Shown: positions 1 to 7,548 of the stretch, piece by piece
How positions within the stretch are numbered: position 1 is the stretch's first letter
How the letters are laid out: the number at the start of each line of letters is the position of its first letter
Assembly: GCF_017874475.1 (NCBI RefSeq)
Contig: NZ_JAGGLO010000004.1
Location: forward strand, 103,178-167,177
From: Anaerococcus degeneri
GTDB taxonomy: Bacteria > Bacillota > Clostridia > Tissierellales > Peptoniphilaceae
Direction: 5' to 3'
DNA: 64,000 nt
Made by a program: the position numbers and the translations under genes
Notes under the pieces: model-generated
Seen by the model: only the letters and a program-made list of their open reading frames with translations
What the model was told of the DNA's origin: nothing
The model's database searches: none

Positions 1-758
1 GCTTGGCCTGCTGCTGCCGCAATTTCTGTAAGCTCGTTCGCTGTCATTGGAATTGTTTTGGTTAGGTCTAAGATTTCGCTTTTCATTTTTGCGTATTCTG
101 GCGTCAACGCTCCGCTTGAATCTCTTAACCCGTCGACAACTTTTGCGACATCTGCCATAGAAGATTCAAACGTCATAGCGCTTTTAACTGGTCCCGCATA
201 AAGGGCTGTTCCTACTGCTGTTGCTACCCCAATAACGCCCGCAAGTTCTTTTTTAGTTTTAGAAATTGCTTCATTGTTGCGTTCCTGGGCCGCCATTCTT
301 GCTGCTGCTTTTTCTTGGGCTGTCCTAGCTTTTTCTACTTCTTCTGCAAGCCTTGCGCTCTCTTTTGAAAGATTATTGGTGTCTACGCCTGCTTCTTTTA
401 GCCTTGTTTCGTATTGACTAAGTGAATCGCTAGTTTCTTTGATTTTTATATTAACCCTTTCTAGCTGCTCCCTTTTACTGGCTATTTTTGCTGCTAGCTG
501 CGTAGAACTTCCGCCTGCTTTTTTTTGCTCGGCTTCTAAGGCTGCAAGTTCTTCTTTGTATTGCTTTTGTCTAGCTATGCTTGTATCTAAGGTTAATTGT
601 GTTTTTTTGTACCCTGTAATATCTCCTGCTGCTTTATTAGCCTTGGAAATATTTTCTTGTAGCTCTATAGTGGCTTTCTTGGCCTGGCTGAAAGAATCTC
701 TAAATTTAGGGCCTAGACTTGCTTGTAATTTAAAAAGTAATTCAAATTCACGCGACAT
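1..758 (-). CDS. Phage tail tape measure protein, TP901 type (N-terminal part, runs off the window)
   Basis: This reading frame is open from the ATG at 758 to the window edge (252 codons visible) and has a strong ribosome site (AGAGGGGG). The first about 150 residues are a charged, Q/K/E-rich coiled coil. Residues about 190-252 match the start of the TP901 tape-measure core, with the sequence TANELTEIAAAAGQ at the edge. Such proteins set tail length and sit inside the tail tube. The start codon overlaps the stop of the frameshifted chaperone extension (TAATG), implying translational coupling. The family is clear; the total length cannot be seen. Confidence 0.9.
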   Translation of the reverse strand, partial: MSREFELLFKLQASLGPKFRDSFSQAKKATIELQENISKANKAAGDITGYKKTQLTLDTSIARQKQYKEELAALEAEQKKAGGSSTQLAAKIASKREQLERVNIKIKETSDSLSQYETRLKEAGVDTNNLSKESARLAEEVEKARTAQEKAAARMAAQERNNEAISKTKKELAGVIGVATAVGTALYAGPVKSAMTFESSMADVAKVVDGLRDSSGALTPEYAKMKSEILDLTKTIPMTANELTEIAAAAGQ

Positions 759-1290
759 TAGCGACCCCCTCTTTTCTCATCTTCCTTTATAATTTTGTTC
801 GCCGTATTAATCATCTTTGTAAGTTGCCACATTGTAAGATCTAAAAAATAACTAATTGGCGTATGCGTAAATATAGCAAGCTTCATAGCTTGTTCTCTAT
901 AGTATTGTGGGCTTACAACGCCTGCCCCATTAAAAAATTTCTCGCTGCATTTGCCAACCTATTAAAATCTCTAAAGGACATTTTTCCTGCAATTTGATGT
1001 GGGAACCCGCCTGCCTTTGCCGCCATTCTTATTTGATATGATCTTGAAGTTTCGGGAGCTACGACATAAATATTTTGCTTTTCCATCTCTTCTTCTATCG
1101 CTAGTGCGTCATTTCCTGTAAGTTTTCCAAAATCTAGTATAAGTTCATCATATTTTTTGTCTTCATACTCAAACGGTTCGGTAAGCTTATACTTCAAAAC
1201 TGTAAATCTCTTGGGATCAACTTCTATATTTATTTTTGTTTGGCCATCTTCTGCTGGTGCTACGTCTATTGCTTTTTTTATATTTTCCAT
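758..1290 (-). CDS. Tail assembly chaperone, -1 frameshift fusion product (E-E' / G-GT type)
   Basis: If ribosomes slip back one base at 931-937, translation leaves the 125-residue frame after codon 120 and reads 57 more codons to a TAA at 758-760, giving about 177 residues. The added tail (QYYREQAMKLAIFTHTPISY and onward) has no good start or ribosome site of its own and fills the whole gap to the tape measure start. This matches the two-product tail chaperones of lambda (G/GT) and P2 (E/E'). The site and open frame are seen in the sequence; frameshifting itself is inferred. Confidence 0.75.
913..1290 (-). CDS. Phage tail assembly chaperone, gpE/gp41-like (short product)
   Basis: A 125-residue soluble protein encoded between the tail tube and the tape measure, the standard place for the tail assembly chaperone, which coats the tape measure before the tube polymerises. 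The body (about residues 20-100) resembles the phage tail chaperone E/41/14 group: a short beta-rich N terminus followed by a helical part ending near RDFNRLANAARNFLMGQAL. The zero-frame stop lies just after a slippery heptamer, so this is probably the shorter of two products. Confidence 0.75.
   Translation of the reverse strand: MENIKKAIDVAPAEDGQTKINIEVDPKRFTVLKYKLTEPFEYEDKKYDELILDFGKLTGNDALAIEEEMEKQNIYVVAPETSRSYQIRMAAKAGGFPHQIAGKMSFRDFNRLANAARNFLMGQAL
931..937 (-). promoter_or_regulatory. Slippery heptamer T TTT TTA for -1 ribosomal frameshifting
   Basis: On the minus strand the zero frame reads AAT TTT TTA, which contains the X XXY YYZ heptamer T TTT TTA, among the most efficient -1 slippery sequences known. 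It lies 10 bases before the zero-frame stop region, exactly where the open -1 frame takes over. Confidence 0.75.
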
Positions 1291-1316
1291 TTTTGAATTC
1301 TCCTTTTAATCTAAAT

Positions 1317-1348
1317 AAAAAACATAGCCATTTTTGGCTATGTTTTTT
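1317..1348 (-). terminator. Intrinsic terminator between tail tube and tail chaperone genes
   Basis: A perfect 14-bp stem (1317-1330 with 1335-1348) with a TTTT loop, A-rich on one side and T-rich on the other, so it can work in both directions. It sits inside the late operon, directly after the abundantly needed tail tube gene, and would reduce expression of the chaperone and tape measure downstream. Confidence 0.75.
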
Positions 1349-1354
1349 ATATTT

Positions 1355-1870
1355 TTATTTTCCTAGTGCTTTTCTAACGTCTTCTAGGTAGTCAACGCCG
1401 TCTATATAGTAAATAAAGTTGATTATATCGATCTCTACTACTTTTTTACCATCAATAAATATCGCGTAGTAAGATACGCTGTATTCTCCGCTGCCATCTG
1501 TTGGGCTTGCTGAAGCAAGCTTGCCAGGTGCCATTTTGATTGGATTTGCAACTACAACGTGTTTTACTGACTCTACAATGTTTTTACCTGCGTTGTTGTC
1601 CCATTTTTGTTGGGCTGCTCTTAATTCTATTTGGTGTGCTATAGGTTTTAAAAGCTGTACTGCCGCCCTGGTTGTTGACCTAAAATTAAGTGTAAGGCTC
1701 ATCGGCTCAAGTTGGCCTGTATAAGGTCCGGAAAAGCTACCCGCTATACCGGCGCCCTTGATTTCTTCTGTCATTGAAGATATTTCCGGCAAGGTTGCTT
1801 CTGCCATGCCTAAAAATTCGTTTGCGCCTTCGTAGACGCTAAAATTTATTGTTCCATTGTCTATTTTCAT
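1355..1870 (-). CDS. Phage major tail tube protein (P2 gpFII-like)
   Basis: A 171-residue protein encoded just after the sheath gene. Its order (sheath, tube, chaperone, tape measure), its size and its content (GTINFSVYEGANEFLGMAEA at the start, beta-rich middle, VSYYAIFIDGKKVVEIDIIN near the end) match contractile-tail tube proteins of the P2 FII family, which form the rigid inner tube. No signal peptide or membrane segment is present. Confidence 0.85.
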   Translation of the reverse strand: MKIDNGTINFSVYEGANEFLGMAEATLPEISSMTEEIKGAGIAGSFSGPYTGQLEPMSLTLNFRSTTRAAVQLLKPIAHQIELRAAQQKWDNNAGKNIVESVKHVVVANPIKMAPGKLASASPTDGSGEYSVSYYAIFIDGKKVVEIDIINFIYYIDGVDYLEDVRKALGK

Positions 1871-1881
1871 TTTTTACCCCC

Positions 1882-3306
1882 TTAACTTTGGAAAGCTGCT
1901 ACTACATAGTCTGGGTCGTACTCTAGGGCAAAGACTATTTCTTGTGCTGGGCTTGGTGGTGTTAGGTAGACATGGAAAGTTGCCTTGCCTGCCATAAGCT
2001 CTACTAGGTTGTTATCTTCTGGCTTAAATTCCACGCGGCCACCAAGTAGTTTTCCTTCTGATATAAGGCCATTTAGCCAAATATTGATACTGTCCACGAT
2101 TGATTGTACGAATCTAGGTGTCATTTTTTTATCTATGTTAGACCAATAGGTAAGAATTAGGCTGTTGCCTACCCACCCAAACATTCTGCCTATAGGAATG
2201 AAGTAATCTTTTACGTCGGTATTTGCTGGGAAGCAAGCTGTTTGGTTGCCCCATAGTACATATCCACCTATAAAATTAATGGCTGTTACTATACCTTGAC
2301 TGTTTAGGTAGTTTGCTTCTTTGACATCTAAAAGTAGTTCTGTGCCATCTTCTAAAATCGCCCCGTCAACTTTTATAGATTTGTTACTTGGTGATTCTGC
2401 TGGGCAAAAATCGTTGTCTACGTCGGTTTTAGCCATTCTTGCGGCCGCTTGGGTTGATAAGTGGAATTTTTTATCTCCTAGCTTAACCATTGGCCAGCAA
2501 AGAATTTGATACTTCGAAAAGATATTATCTTTTTTCTTTCTTTCGGTTGTATCTCCATAGTTTTTTACTTCGCTTGAATCTAAATCTACTACTGCATGTG
2601 CTTCAAAGATTCCGTTGATATTTTCGCACTTTGTAGCCATTACCGCAGCAACTGTGCTTTTTTTGCTAAATTTAGGACATAAGATTAAATCTGAAATTAT
2701 TCCATATTTTGCAAAAACTTTGTCGATAAGCTCTAGGCCTTTATATTGATTTGTTGATACCTCGTATCCGCCTATAATATCTTTTTCGGTAACCTTTGTT
2801 GGGTCTACTGCTTCAAAGGCTATAGCAAGTTCGCCTGTTTCTTGTCCTATGTTGCCACCGTCTAAGATTTCAAGAACTAAATTGTCGTTTGTGTACATTA
2901 GGTCGTAGTCTTGGCCCTTTTCGTGGCCTTTTACTGCTACTGTTTCTGCTAGTGCTTCAATTGGTAGTAGTACCTGCTTATCATTAACCGGATATTGCTT
3001 TTCTTCAACCTGTTTTTTGTGTTTTGTAGGATCTAGTACATTTACGAAGACAACTGGGCTTACTCCGTATAAAACGAAGTGGCAATACATTACTTCGCAT
3101 AGTGTGTAGTAGTCAAAATTATCATTATATCCTAAATTTTTGACTGCTTCCGCATAGGAATTGCACATTATAGGCTCGTTGACTTTGCCATTTACTGCTT
3201 GAATTGGTGCTGTACCAACTACAAAGGCTATACCGCTACCGGCTGTTACTGGTGTTTTGATTGAAGTTTCAATCTGTTTTGTTCTGATTCCGTGTTGAAA
3301 GGCCAT
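1882..3306 (-). CDS. Phage contractile tail sheath protein
   Basis: A 474-residue protein starting MAFQHGIRTKQIETSIKTPV, the typical opening of tail sheath subunits. The C-terminal region (TYWSNIDKKMTPRFVQSIVD, then a GGRVEF element and a beta-rich end) is the conserved sheath core. It forms the contractile outer tube, so this prophage is a myophage or a related contractile particle. It ends 11 bases before the tube gene. Confidence 0.93.
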   Translation of the reverse strand: MAFQHGIRTKQIETSIKTPVTAGSGIAFVVGTAPIQAVNGKVNEPIMCNSYAEAVKNLGYNDNFDYYTLCEVMYCHFVLYGVSPVVFVNVLDPTKHKKQVEEKQYPVNDKQVLLPIEALAETVAVKGHEKGQDYDLMYTNDNLVLEILDGGNIGQETGELAIAFEAVDPTKVTEKDIIGGYEVSTNQYKGLELIDKVFAKYGIISDLILCPKFSKKSTVAAVMATKCENINGIFEAHAVVDLDSSEVKNYGDTTERKKKDNIFSKYQILCWPMVKLGDKKFHLSTQAAARMAKTDVDNDFCPAESPSNKSIKVDGAILEDGTELLLDVKEANYLNSQGIVTAINFIGGYVLWGNQTACFPANTDVKDYFIPIGRMFGWVGNSLILTYWSNIDKKMTPRFVQSIVDSINIWLNGLISEGKLLGGRVEFKPEDNNLVELMAGKATFHVYLTPPSPAQEIVFALEYDPDYVVAAFQS

Positions 3307-3635
3307 TATTTACCCCCTTCTTTGTTAGCTGCTACAGTAGAAGCAATATCTCTGTAATATTTGTTTAAAATATTACCGTCGCTTTCTACCTTCGCTTTTG
3401 CTTCCGCTAAGTTTTCTACTGGTATGATTAATTGTTCTAGCTGTTTATACTTTTCAATTTCATTTTTATACTTTTCTTTTATTGCTTTTTTTGTGCCTAT
3501 GATTAGCGAATTTTTCTTTAAAACGCCATCTGGTAAGTTTGGCCCAATGTAGCAATAAGTTCTTTCTTCTTCTACTGCTTTTGCTGTAATTGGTTCTTCA
3601 ATTACTTTTTTTGCTTTTTCGTCTTTAATAGCCAT
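3306..3635 (-). CDS. Phage tail-region hypothetical protein
   Basis: A 109-residue, Lys/Glu-rich protein whose stop overlaps the sheath start by one base and whose start overlaps the preceding gene. The sequence TYCYIGPNLPDGVLKKNSLI suggests a small globular domain, followed by a helical stretch. Small proteins of this kind occur before the sheath gene in Mu/P2-like phages of Firmicutes. I do not recognise a named family. Confidence 0.7.
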   Translation of the reverse strand: MAIKDEKAKKVIEEPITAKAVEEERTYCYIGPNLPDGVLKKNSLIIGTKKAIKEKYKNEIEKYKQLEQLIIPVENLAEAKAKVESDGNILNKYYRDIASTVAANKEGGK

Positions 3636-4110
3636 TAAAATTTACCTCTCTTTTTATTGGTGGTAGAGTCCAAATCGTCATCATTTCGCCTAAGTAGTAA
3701 GGCCTTGTATCGTCCGGGTATATGATATGTTCTAGCGGTGGTACAAGCCTGAATTGCTGATTGATCTCTTCGTCTTTTAGAAAATTATATCTAAGTTTTG
3801 ACATAATATTTAAAAGCGCCATAGATCCTTCTTCTGCGTCTTCTGCATAGGTCGCTACAATGATTCTTATTGAAGCTTGCGCTTCGTCCGGCTCTCCTGG
3901 TGCTTCGTCGTCCCTTCCTGTAAGATATTTAATTAAAATATAGGGTATTTGCTGTATTTCATCTTGCTTTTTAGGTAGATTCATTAAGTAAACGCCTGGC
4001 GGTCTTTCTTTTGGATCTTCGCCCCTATTGACTTTTACAGGTAGCATTATATCTTTTGTCTTTTCTTGTATATAAGCTTTTATAGCTTCCATTAAAACTG
4101 TCGGTGTCAT
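3625..4110 (-). CDS. Phage tail completion/connector-type protein
   Basis: A 161-residue protein lying between the gpZ-like minor tail protein and the sheath block, where phages encode tail-terminator or completion proteins. The central RIIVATYAEDAEEGSMALLN and the closing TIWTLPPIKREVNFNG resemble small tail-completion proteins of Firmicutes myophages. The assignment rests mainly on position. Confidence 0.6.
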   Translation of the reverse strand: MTPTVLMEAIKAYIQEKTKDIMLPVKVNRGEDPKERPPGVYLMNLPKKQDEIQQIPYILIKYLTGRDDEAPGEPDEAQASIRIIVATYAEDAEEGSMALLNIMSKLRYNFLKDEEINQQFRLVPPLEHIIYPDDTRPYYLGEMMTIWTLPPIKREVNFNGY

Positions 4111-4667
4111 TATTTACCCCCATACCCCGCCAATAATCTTTCTACTTCATGTTCTAGCCTAGTGTCGAATGTTTCCTGTGCTTCTTTGTAGACTTGGTCC
4201 ATTACTACAGAATTACTAACCATAGAACGCATAGAGGAACCCATTAGTTGCTTAATTGGTAGCCTTGATTTCCCTACTCTTTCGAAAATTCCTTCTTTCT
4301 TTGCTGATATTTGATTTCTAAAGGCGTGTTCAAGATATACCGCTGTTTTTTGTCCGGCAAATACTTTGCCTGGCCCTGGGTGCGTCGGCTTTGTTAAGCT
4401 GTATTTGTATAGTGGAATCTGTTTACCAGCAAATATTAGTGTTGCGCATAAGTCGCTAGTAGTAGCGTTTTTTATACTGTCTTTTGTGTATTCTGCTATT
4501 ACATTTCTTTTGATTTTATATTCTTTAGTAACGCCTTTAAAAGATTCAGTTTTTGCCTTTGCTATAGCCCTATTTGCTGCGCTGGCCATTGCCCTTTCTG
4601 TTCCATTTGGTACTTCGGCTAAAAGGTCGCTTATTTTATCTACTGTTTCTTGGTTAATTGTAATCAT
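4110..4667 (-). CDS. Phage minor tail protein Z-like
   Basis: A 185-residue basic protein. The N-terminal ERAMASAANRAIAKAKTESF and the later KRNVIAEYTKDSIKNAT match the prophage minor tail protein Z group (lambda gpZ-like). These act at the end of tail assembly. Its stop overlaps the next gene start by one base. Confidence 0.75.
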   Translation of the reverse strand: MITINQETVDKISDLLAEVPNGTERAMASAANRAIAKAKTESFKGVTKEYKIKRNVIAEYTKDSIKNATTSDLCATLIFAGKQIPLYKYSLTKPTHPGPGKVFAGQKTAVYLEHAFRNQISAKKEGIFERVGKSRLPIKQLMGSSMRSMVSNSVVMDQVYKEAQETFDTRLEHEVERLLAGYGGK

Positions 4668-4670
4668 TTT

Positions 4671-5015
4671 TTATTCCATTAGCCTTTCAAGATATAAAAT
4701 AATTTCTCCCATTTCGTTTTTGACTTTTCCTATGGTGTAAAATTCGTTATTGATTTCTATTTCTTGGCCTTTTCTAGGGGTTTTCTTTAGACTTTCAAGT
4801 GATATATACATAATCAATTCGACATTGTAAAGGCCTTCGACGTTGTCTTTTTCGGAACGTCCGGCCTTTTTCCTGTCGTTATATTCGCTGTAGTCTAAAA
4901 CTACTTTAGCGACTATAGGTTCGTTGTCTAAATAAAATTCTGTAATTTCGGCGAATTCACCGGAATTGTGGAAAACTTTTTTTATATCCTGGCCCGCTTG
5001 ATACTTGAAGTCCAT
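4671..5015 (-). CDS. Phage head-tail joining protein (FII-like position)
   Basis: A 114-residue protein directly after the major capsid gene. I place the start at the ATG at 5015, which shares bases with the capsid stop (TAATG), rather than at an ATG 24 bases further upstream inside the capsid gene. The beta-rich middle and the ending (EINNEFYTIGKVKNEMGEII) fit a small head-tail attachment protein of the lambda FII kind, but the match is by position and shape only. Confidence 0.65.
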   Translation of the reverse strand: MDFKYQAGQDIKKVFHNSGEFAEITEFYLDNEPIVAKVVLDYSEYNDRKKAGRSEKDNVEGLYNVELIMYISLESLKKTPRKGQEIEINNEFYTIGKVKNEMGEIILYLERLME

Positions 5016-6061
5016 TAATAGACTTCTGCTACAAGCCAAGAATCAACTTCGGTTGGTACAGGAATAAATCTTGAATTTAGCTGTACGAATCTTCTTGCTG
5101 GGTTTCTTTCTACCCAAGTTTCTGGCACCATCTCTCCTTCTACAGTTACAAAGCCTTTGGTTTCTTCGTCAATGATTGTATTTGCACCATAGCAACGGCT
5201 GTAATTAGCGTTTGTAGAAAGTAACGCGATTGTCTTTTCTGGTACTAGGGCTTTATCTTCTGGCTTATCTGGGTTTGTCCAATCGTCCAAATAGAATTCG
5301 TTGTATTCGTAAATATCTAGTCCGAATTCGTTTATTGTACCTACATAGGTAGCACCGTTTGGTAGCTCTTTAGGTGTAATTGCTGCAAGGTCGTAAGCTT
5401 TAGTATCAAGTAAGGCTTGTACTTTTTTATTGTTTAGGAAGTAATTCACTACGTCCGAAGACATAATCATAACGTTACAGTTTACATGGCCTGTTTGTTG
5501 TACCTTTAATCTCCACTTTCTAATATCTGCTATTGGGTCGGCTGTGTCGGTGTTCCATTTTTCGGCCGCTTTGCTTATAACTTCTTTGTTTTCAAACGCG
5601 AAGTCGATTTCCGCTTCAACGCCAGCGCCAATTACAGGAATTTTTCCGGTAAATATTGCCTGGGTTGCCATCCACTCTTCGCGGCGTGTGATCATATCTT
5701 CAAGTTCCGCCATATCTTTTCCTAATTTTTCCACCGCTCTTTCTGCTGCTGTCTTTCCGGAATACGGATTTTCTCCGGCTAATCTATTCAGTAGTTCTTC
5801 CGCTGTAGTAATTTTATTAGGTGCCATAAGTGGTGGCTCATAGCTTGCTGTTTGGTATCCTGCGTTTGGTACTGTTTTTCCGCCAATCATTGGGTGTACG
5901 AATGGCGCTAGCCTTCTATTTCCTTTTACAAAATCTATATCGATTCTTTTTGTCGGAAAAGTTTCAATGTTTCTGAAAAATGTATCTCTTATAAAAGTAG
6001 AAGTTCTTGGCAATCTCTCTACTAGGGTTCCTAAAGTTTTTGTTTCAAATAAATCTGGCAT
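5015..6061 (-). CDS. Phage major capsid protein (lambda gpE family)
   Basis: A 348-residue protein beginning MPDLFETKTLGTLVERLPRT and containing the lambda-E family features: an extended N-terminal arm, an AELEDMITRREEWMATQAIF spine-helix region at about residues 115-135, and a C-terminal ETWVERNPARRFVQLNSRFI segment. Length is normal for the family (about 340). It forms the head shell, encoded after the decoration protein as in lambda. Confidence 0.92.
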   Translation of the reverse strand: MPDLFETKTLGTLVERLPRTSTFIRDTFFRNIETFPTKRIDIDFVKGNRRLAPFVHPMIGGKTVPNAGYQTASYEPPLMAPNKITTAEELLNRLAGENPYSGKTAAERAVEKLGKDMAELEDMITRREEWMATQAIFTGKIPVIGAGVEAEIDFAFENKEVISKAAEKWNTDTADPIADIRKWRLKVQQTGHVNCNVMIMSSDVVNYFLNNKKVQALLDTKAYDLAAITPKELPNGATYVGTINEFGLDIYEYNEFYLDDWTNPDKPEDKALVPEKTIALLSTNANYSRCYGANTIIDEETKGFVTVEGEMVPETWVERNPARRFVQLNSRFIPVPTEVDSWLVAEVY

Positions 6062-6072
6062 TTTTTTCTCCT

Positions 6073-6390
6073 TTACTTAATAAATATTGAAATCTTTCTA
6101 AGTGGCGCCTTTACTTTGTCAACTGTGGCTGTGCCATAGTCTAGTGCGTCTGCTCTAAAGTCGCCTGTAAGATATACGGCCACTTTTTCGTTAGCCTTCG
6201 CTTCATCTACTGTAATTCCGTATATATCGCCTAAATTTTCGGCGGTGATTTTAGCTAGCTTGCCAGCTGTTAGGGCTACTACAGTATTTTTTCCTATATC
6301 TTCTTTTGCTTCGACTACTTCGATTTCTACAGGAAAATCTCCCGCATAAATGTTGTCGCCTTCGTAGTTTTCTTTTTTAATTTCGTACAT
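6073..6390 (-). CDS. Phage head decoration protein (lambda gpD-like)
   Basis: A 105-residue protein between the protease/scaffold gene and the major capsid gene, as gpD is in lambda. The sequence VVALTAGKLAKITAENLGDI followed by YGITVDEAKANEKVAVYLTG is the typical gpD-family fold, which trims and strengthens the expanded capsid. Confidence 0.85.
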   Translation of the reverse strand: MYEIKKENYEGDNIYAGDFPVEIEVVEAKEDIGKNTVVALTAGKLAKITAENLGDIYGITVDEAKANEKVAVYLTGDFRADALDYGTATVDKVKAPLRKISIFIK

Positions 6391-6405
6391 TACTTGTCCC
6401 CTTTC

Positions 6406-6807
6406 TTACTTTGTTTTTGGATACGCTTTGTCTATAGCTTCCAAGAATTCGTTTCTTTCTTCTGTTTTTTGTCCTTGGCTGCCTTCTACTTTATCCATAC
6501 CGGAATTTTTAACGTCTTTTTCTCTATCTTTTATATAGTTTTGTCCTTTTAGCTTTTGGGCATTTAATATTTTGATTGCTACTTCGCCTGCTGTAATTTT
6601 AGTTTTAAATTTCGCTTCGTTTACAATCTCTTCTGCGCCTGGTGCTGCAATCTCTTCTATAGCTTGTAAGCGGTCTAATTCTTCTTTCTTTGCTGCTTCT
6701 TCAATCTCTTTTACAAGCTCCGGATAAGCTTCCTTTAGTTCTTCTACAGTTTTAATTTCTTTTACTTCGTTTTCTGTAGTAGTTGCTGTTTCTTTGTTTT
6801 CGTCCAT
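6406..6807 (-). CDS. Nested in-frame scaffold protein (Nu3-like internal start)
   Basis: An in-frame ATG at 6807 (codon 248 of the protease gene) is preceded by a good ribosome site (AAAGGAAG, about 9 bases away). It would produce a 133-residue protein, starting MDENKETATTT, that corresponds exactly to the helical scaffold domain. Lambda makes its scaffold Nu3 from such an internal start inside gene C. The start signal is seen; its use is inferred. Confidence 0.6.
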   Translation of the reverse strand: MDENKETATTTENEVKEIKTVEELKEAYPELVKEIEEAAKKEELDRLQAIEEIAAPGAEEIVNEAKFKTKITAGEVAIKILNAQKLKGQNYIKDREKDVKNSGMDKVEGSQGQKTEERNEFLEAIDKAYPKTK

Positions 6808-7548
6808 TGCTTTTACTTCCTTTCTTTCGTTGGATTTTATATTAAAATCATTGCCGTTGGCGTGGTGGTTTTGGCTATGATCTAATACCATATTTGGTAA
6901 ATTCTTAAAGTTGGATACCATAAGTACCCCGTTTACTTTTATTTGTCCGTCGGCGGTTGCTGCTACGTCGGCTTCTTCAAACATTAAGCGGTCGCAAAAT
7001 CCTGCGTCTACTGCTTCTTGGCCTGTGTACCATGTTTCCGCTTCCATAAGCTGTGCTAGTTCTTCTTCTGTCTTGCCTGTTTTCGTCTTATATGCGTTTA
7101 TGATTGATTTTTTGATTGTTTCTAATTGTTCTATATACTTTGTTAAGTCTTTAGCGTTGAAGTAACCTTCAAGGCCAAATAGTGGGTCGTGAATCATAAG
7201 GCTACCATTAGGTGCTATTTCAATTTCGTCGCCTGCCATAGCAATTATTGTAGCTGCCGAAGCGGCCCAACCGTCGATTTTAACAATCTTTTTAGCTTTG
7301 AATTCTTTTAATCTCGAATAAATAGCTGTAGCTGCGAAAACGTCGCCGCCTGCGCTGTTAATTCTTATAATTAAAGTTTTTATATCCTCTTGTTCTAAGT
7401 AGGCTAAATCGCTTGAAAAAAATTCCGGGTTAATCTCTCCAAGTTCCCAATCTATTTTGTCGCTTATATTTCCGTATATTGTTACTTCTGCTATTCCTTC
7501 TTCTTGCATTGCGAAGTTCCAAGCTTTTTTAGTTTTGTTCTTCTTCAA
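6406..7548 (-). CDS. Phage head maturation protease (ClpP/S14-type) fused to scaffold
   Basis: A 380-residue protein. Residues about 15-190 form a ClpP-like serine protease: the catalytic serine is S97 in GWAASAAT and the catalytic histidine is H120 in LMIHDP. Residues about 245-380 are a charged helical scaffold domain. This matches lambda C/Nu3, in which one gene makes both protease and scaffold. Its start overlaps the portal gene end by 20 bases. Confidence 0.9.
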   Translation of the reverse strand: MKKNKTKKAWNFAMQEEGIAEVTIYGNISDKIDWELGEINPEFFSSDLAYLEQEDIKTLIIRINSAGGDVFAATAIYSRLKEFKAKKIVKIDGWAASAATIIAMAGDEIEIAPNGSLMIHDPLFGLEGYFNAKDLTKYIEQLETIKKSIINAYKTKTGKTEEELAQLMEAETWYTGQEAVDAGFCDRLMFEEADVAATADGQIKVNGVLMVSNFKNLPNMVLDHSQNHHANGNDFNIKSNERKEVKAMDENKETATTTENEVKEIKTVEELKEAYPELVKEIEEAAKKEELDRLQAIEEIAAPGAEEIVNEAKFKTKITAGEVAIKILNAQKLKGQNYIKDREKDVKNSGMDKVEGSQGQKTEERNEFLEAIDKAYPKTK

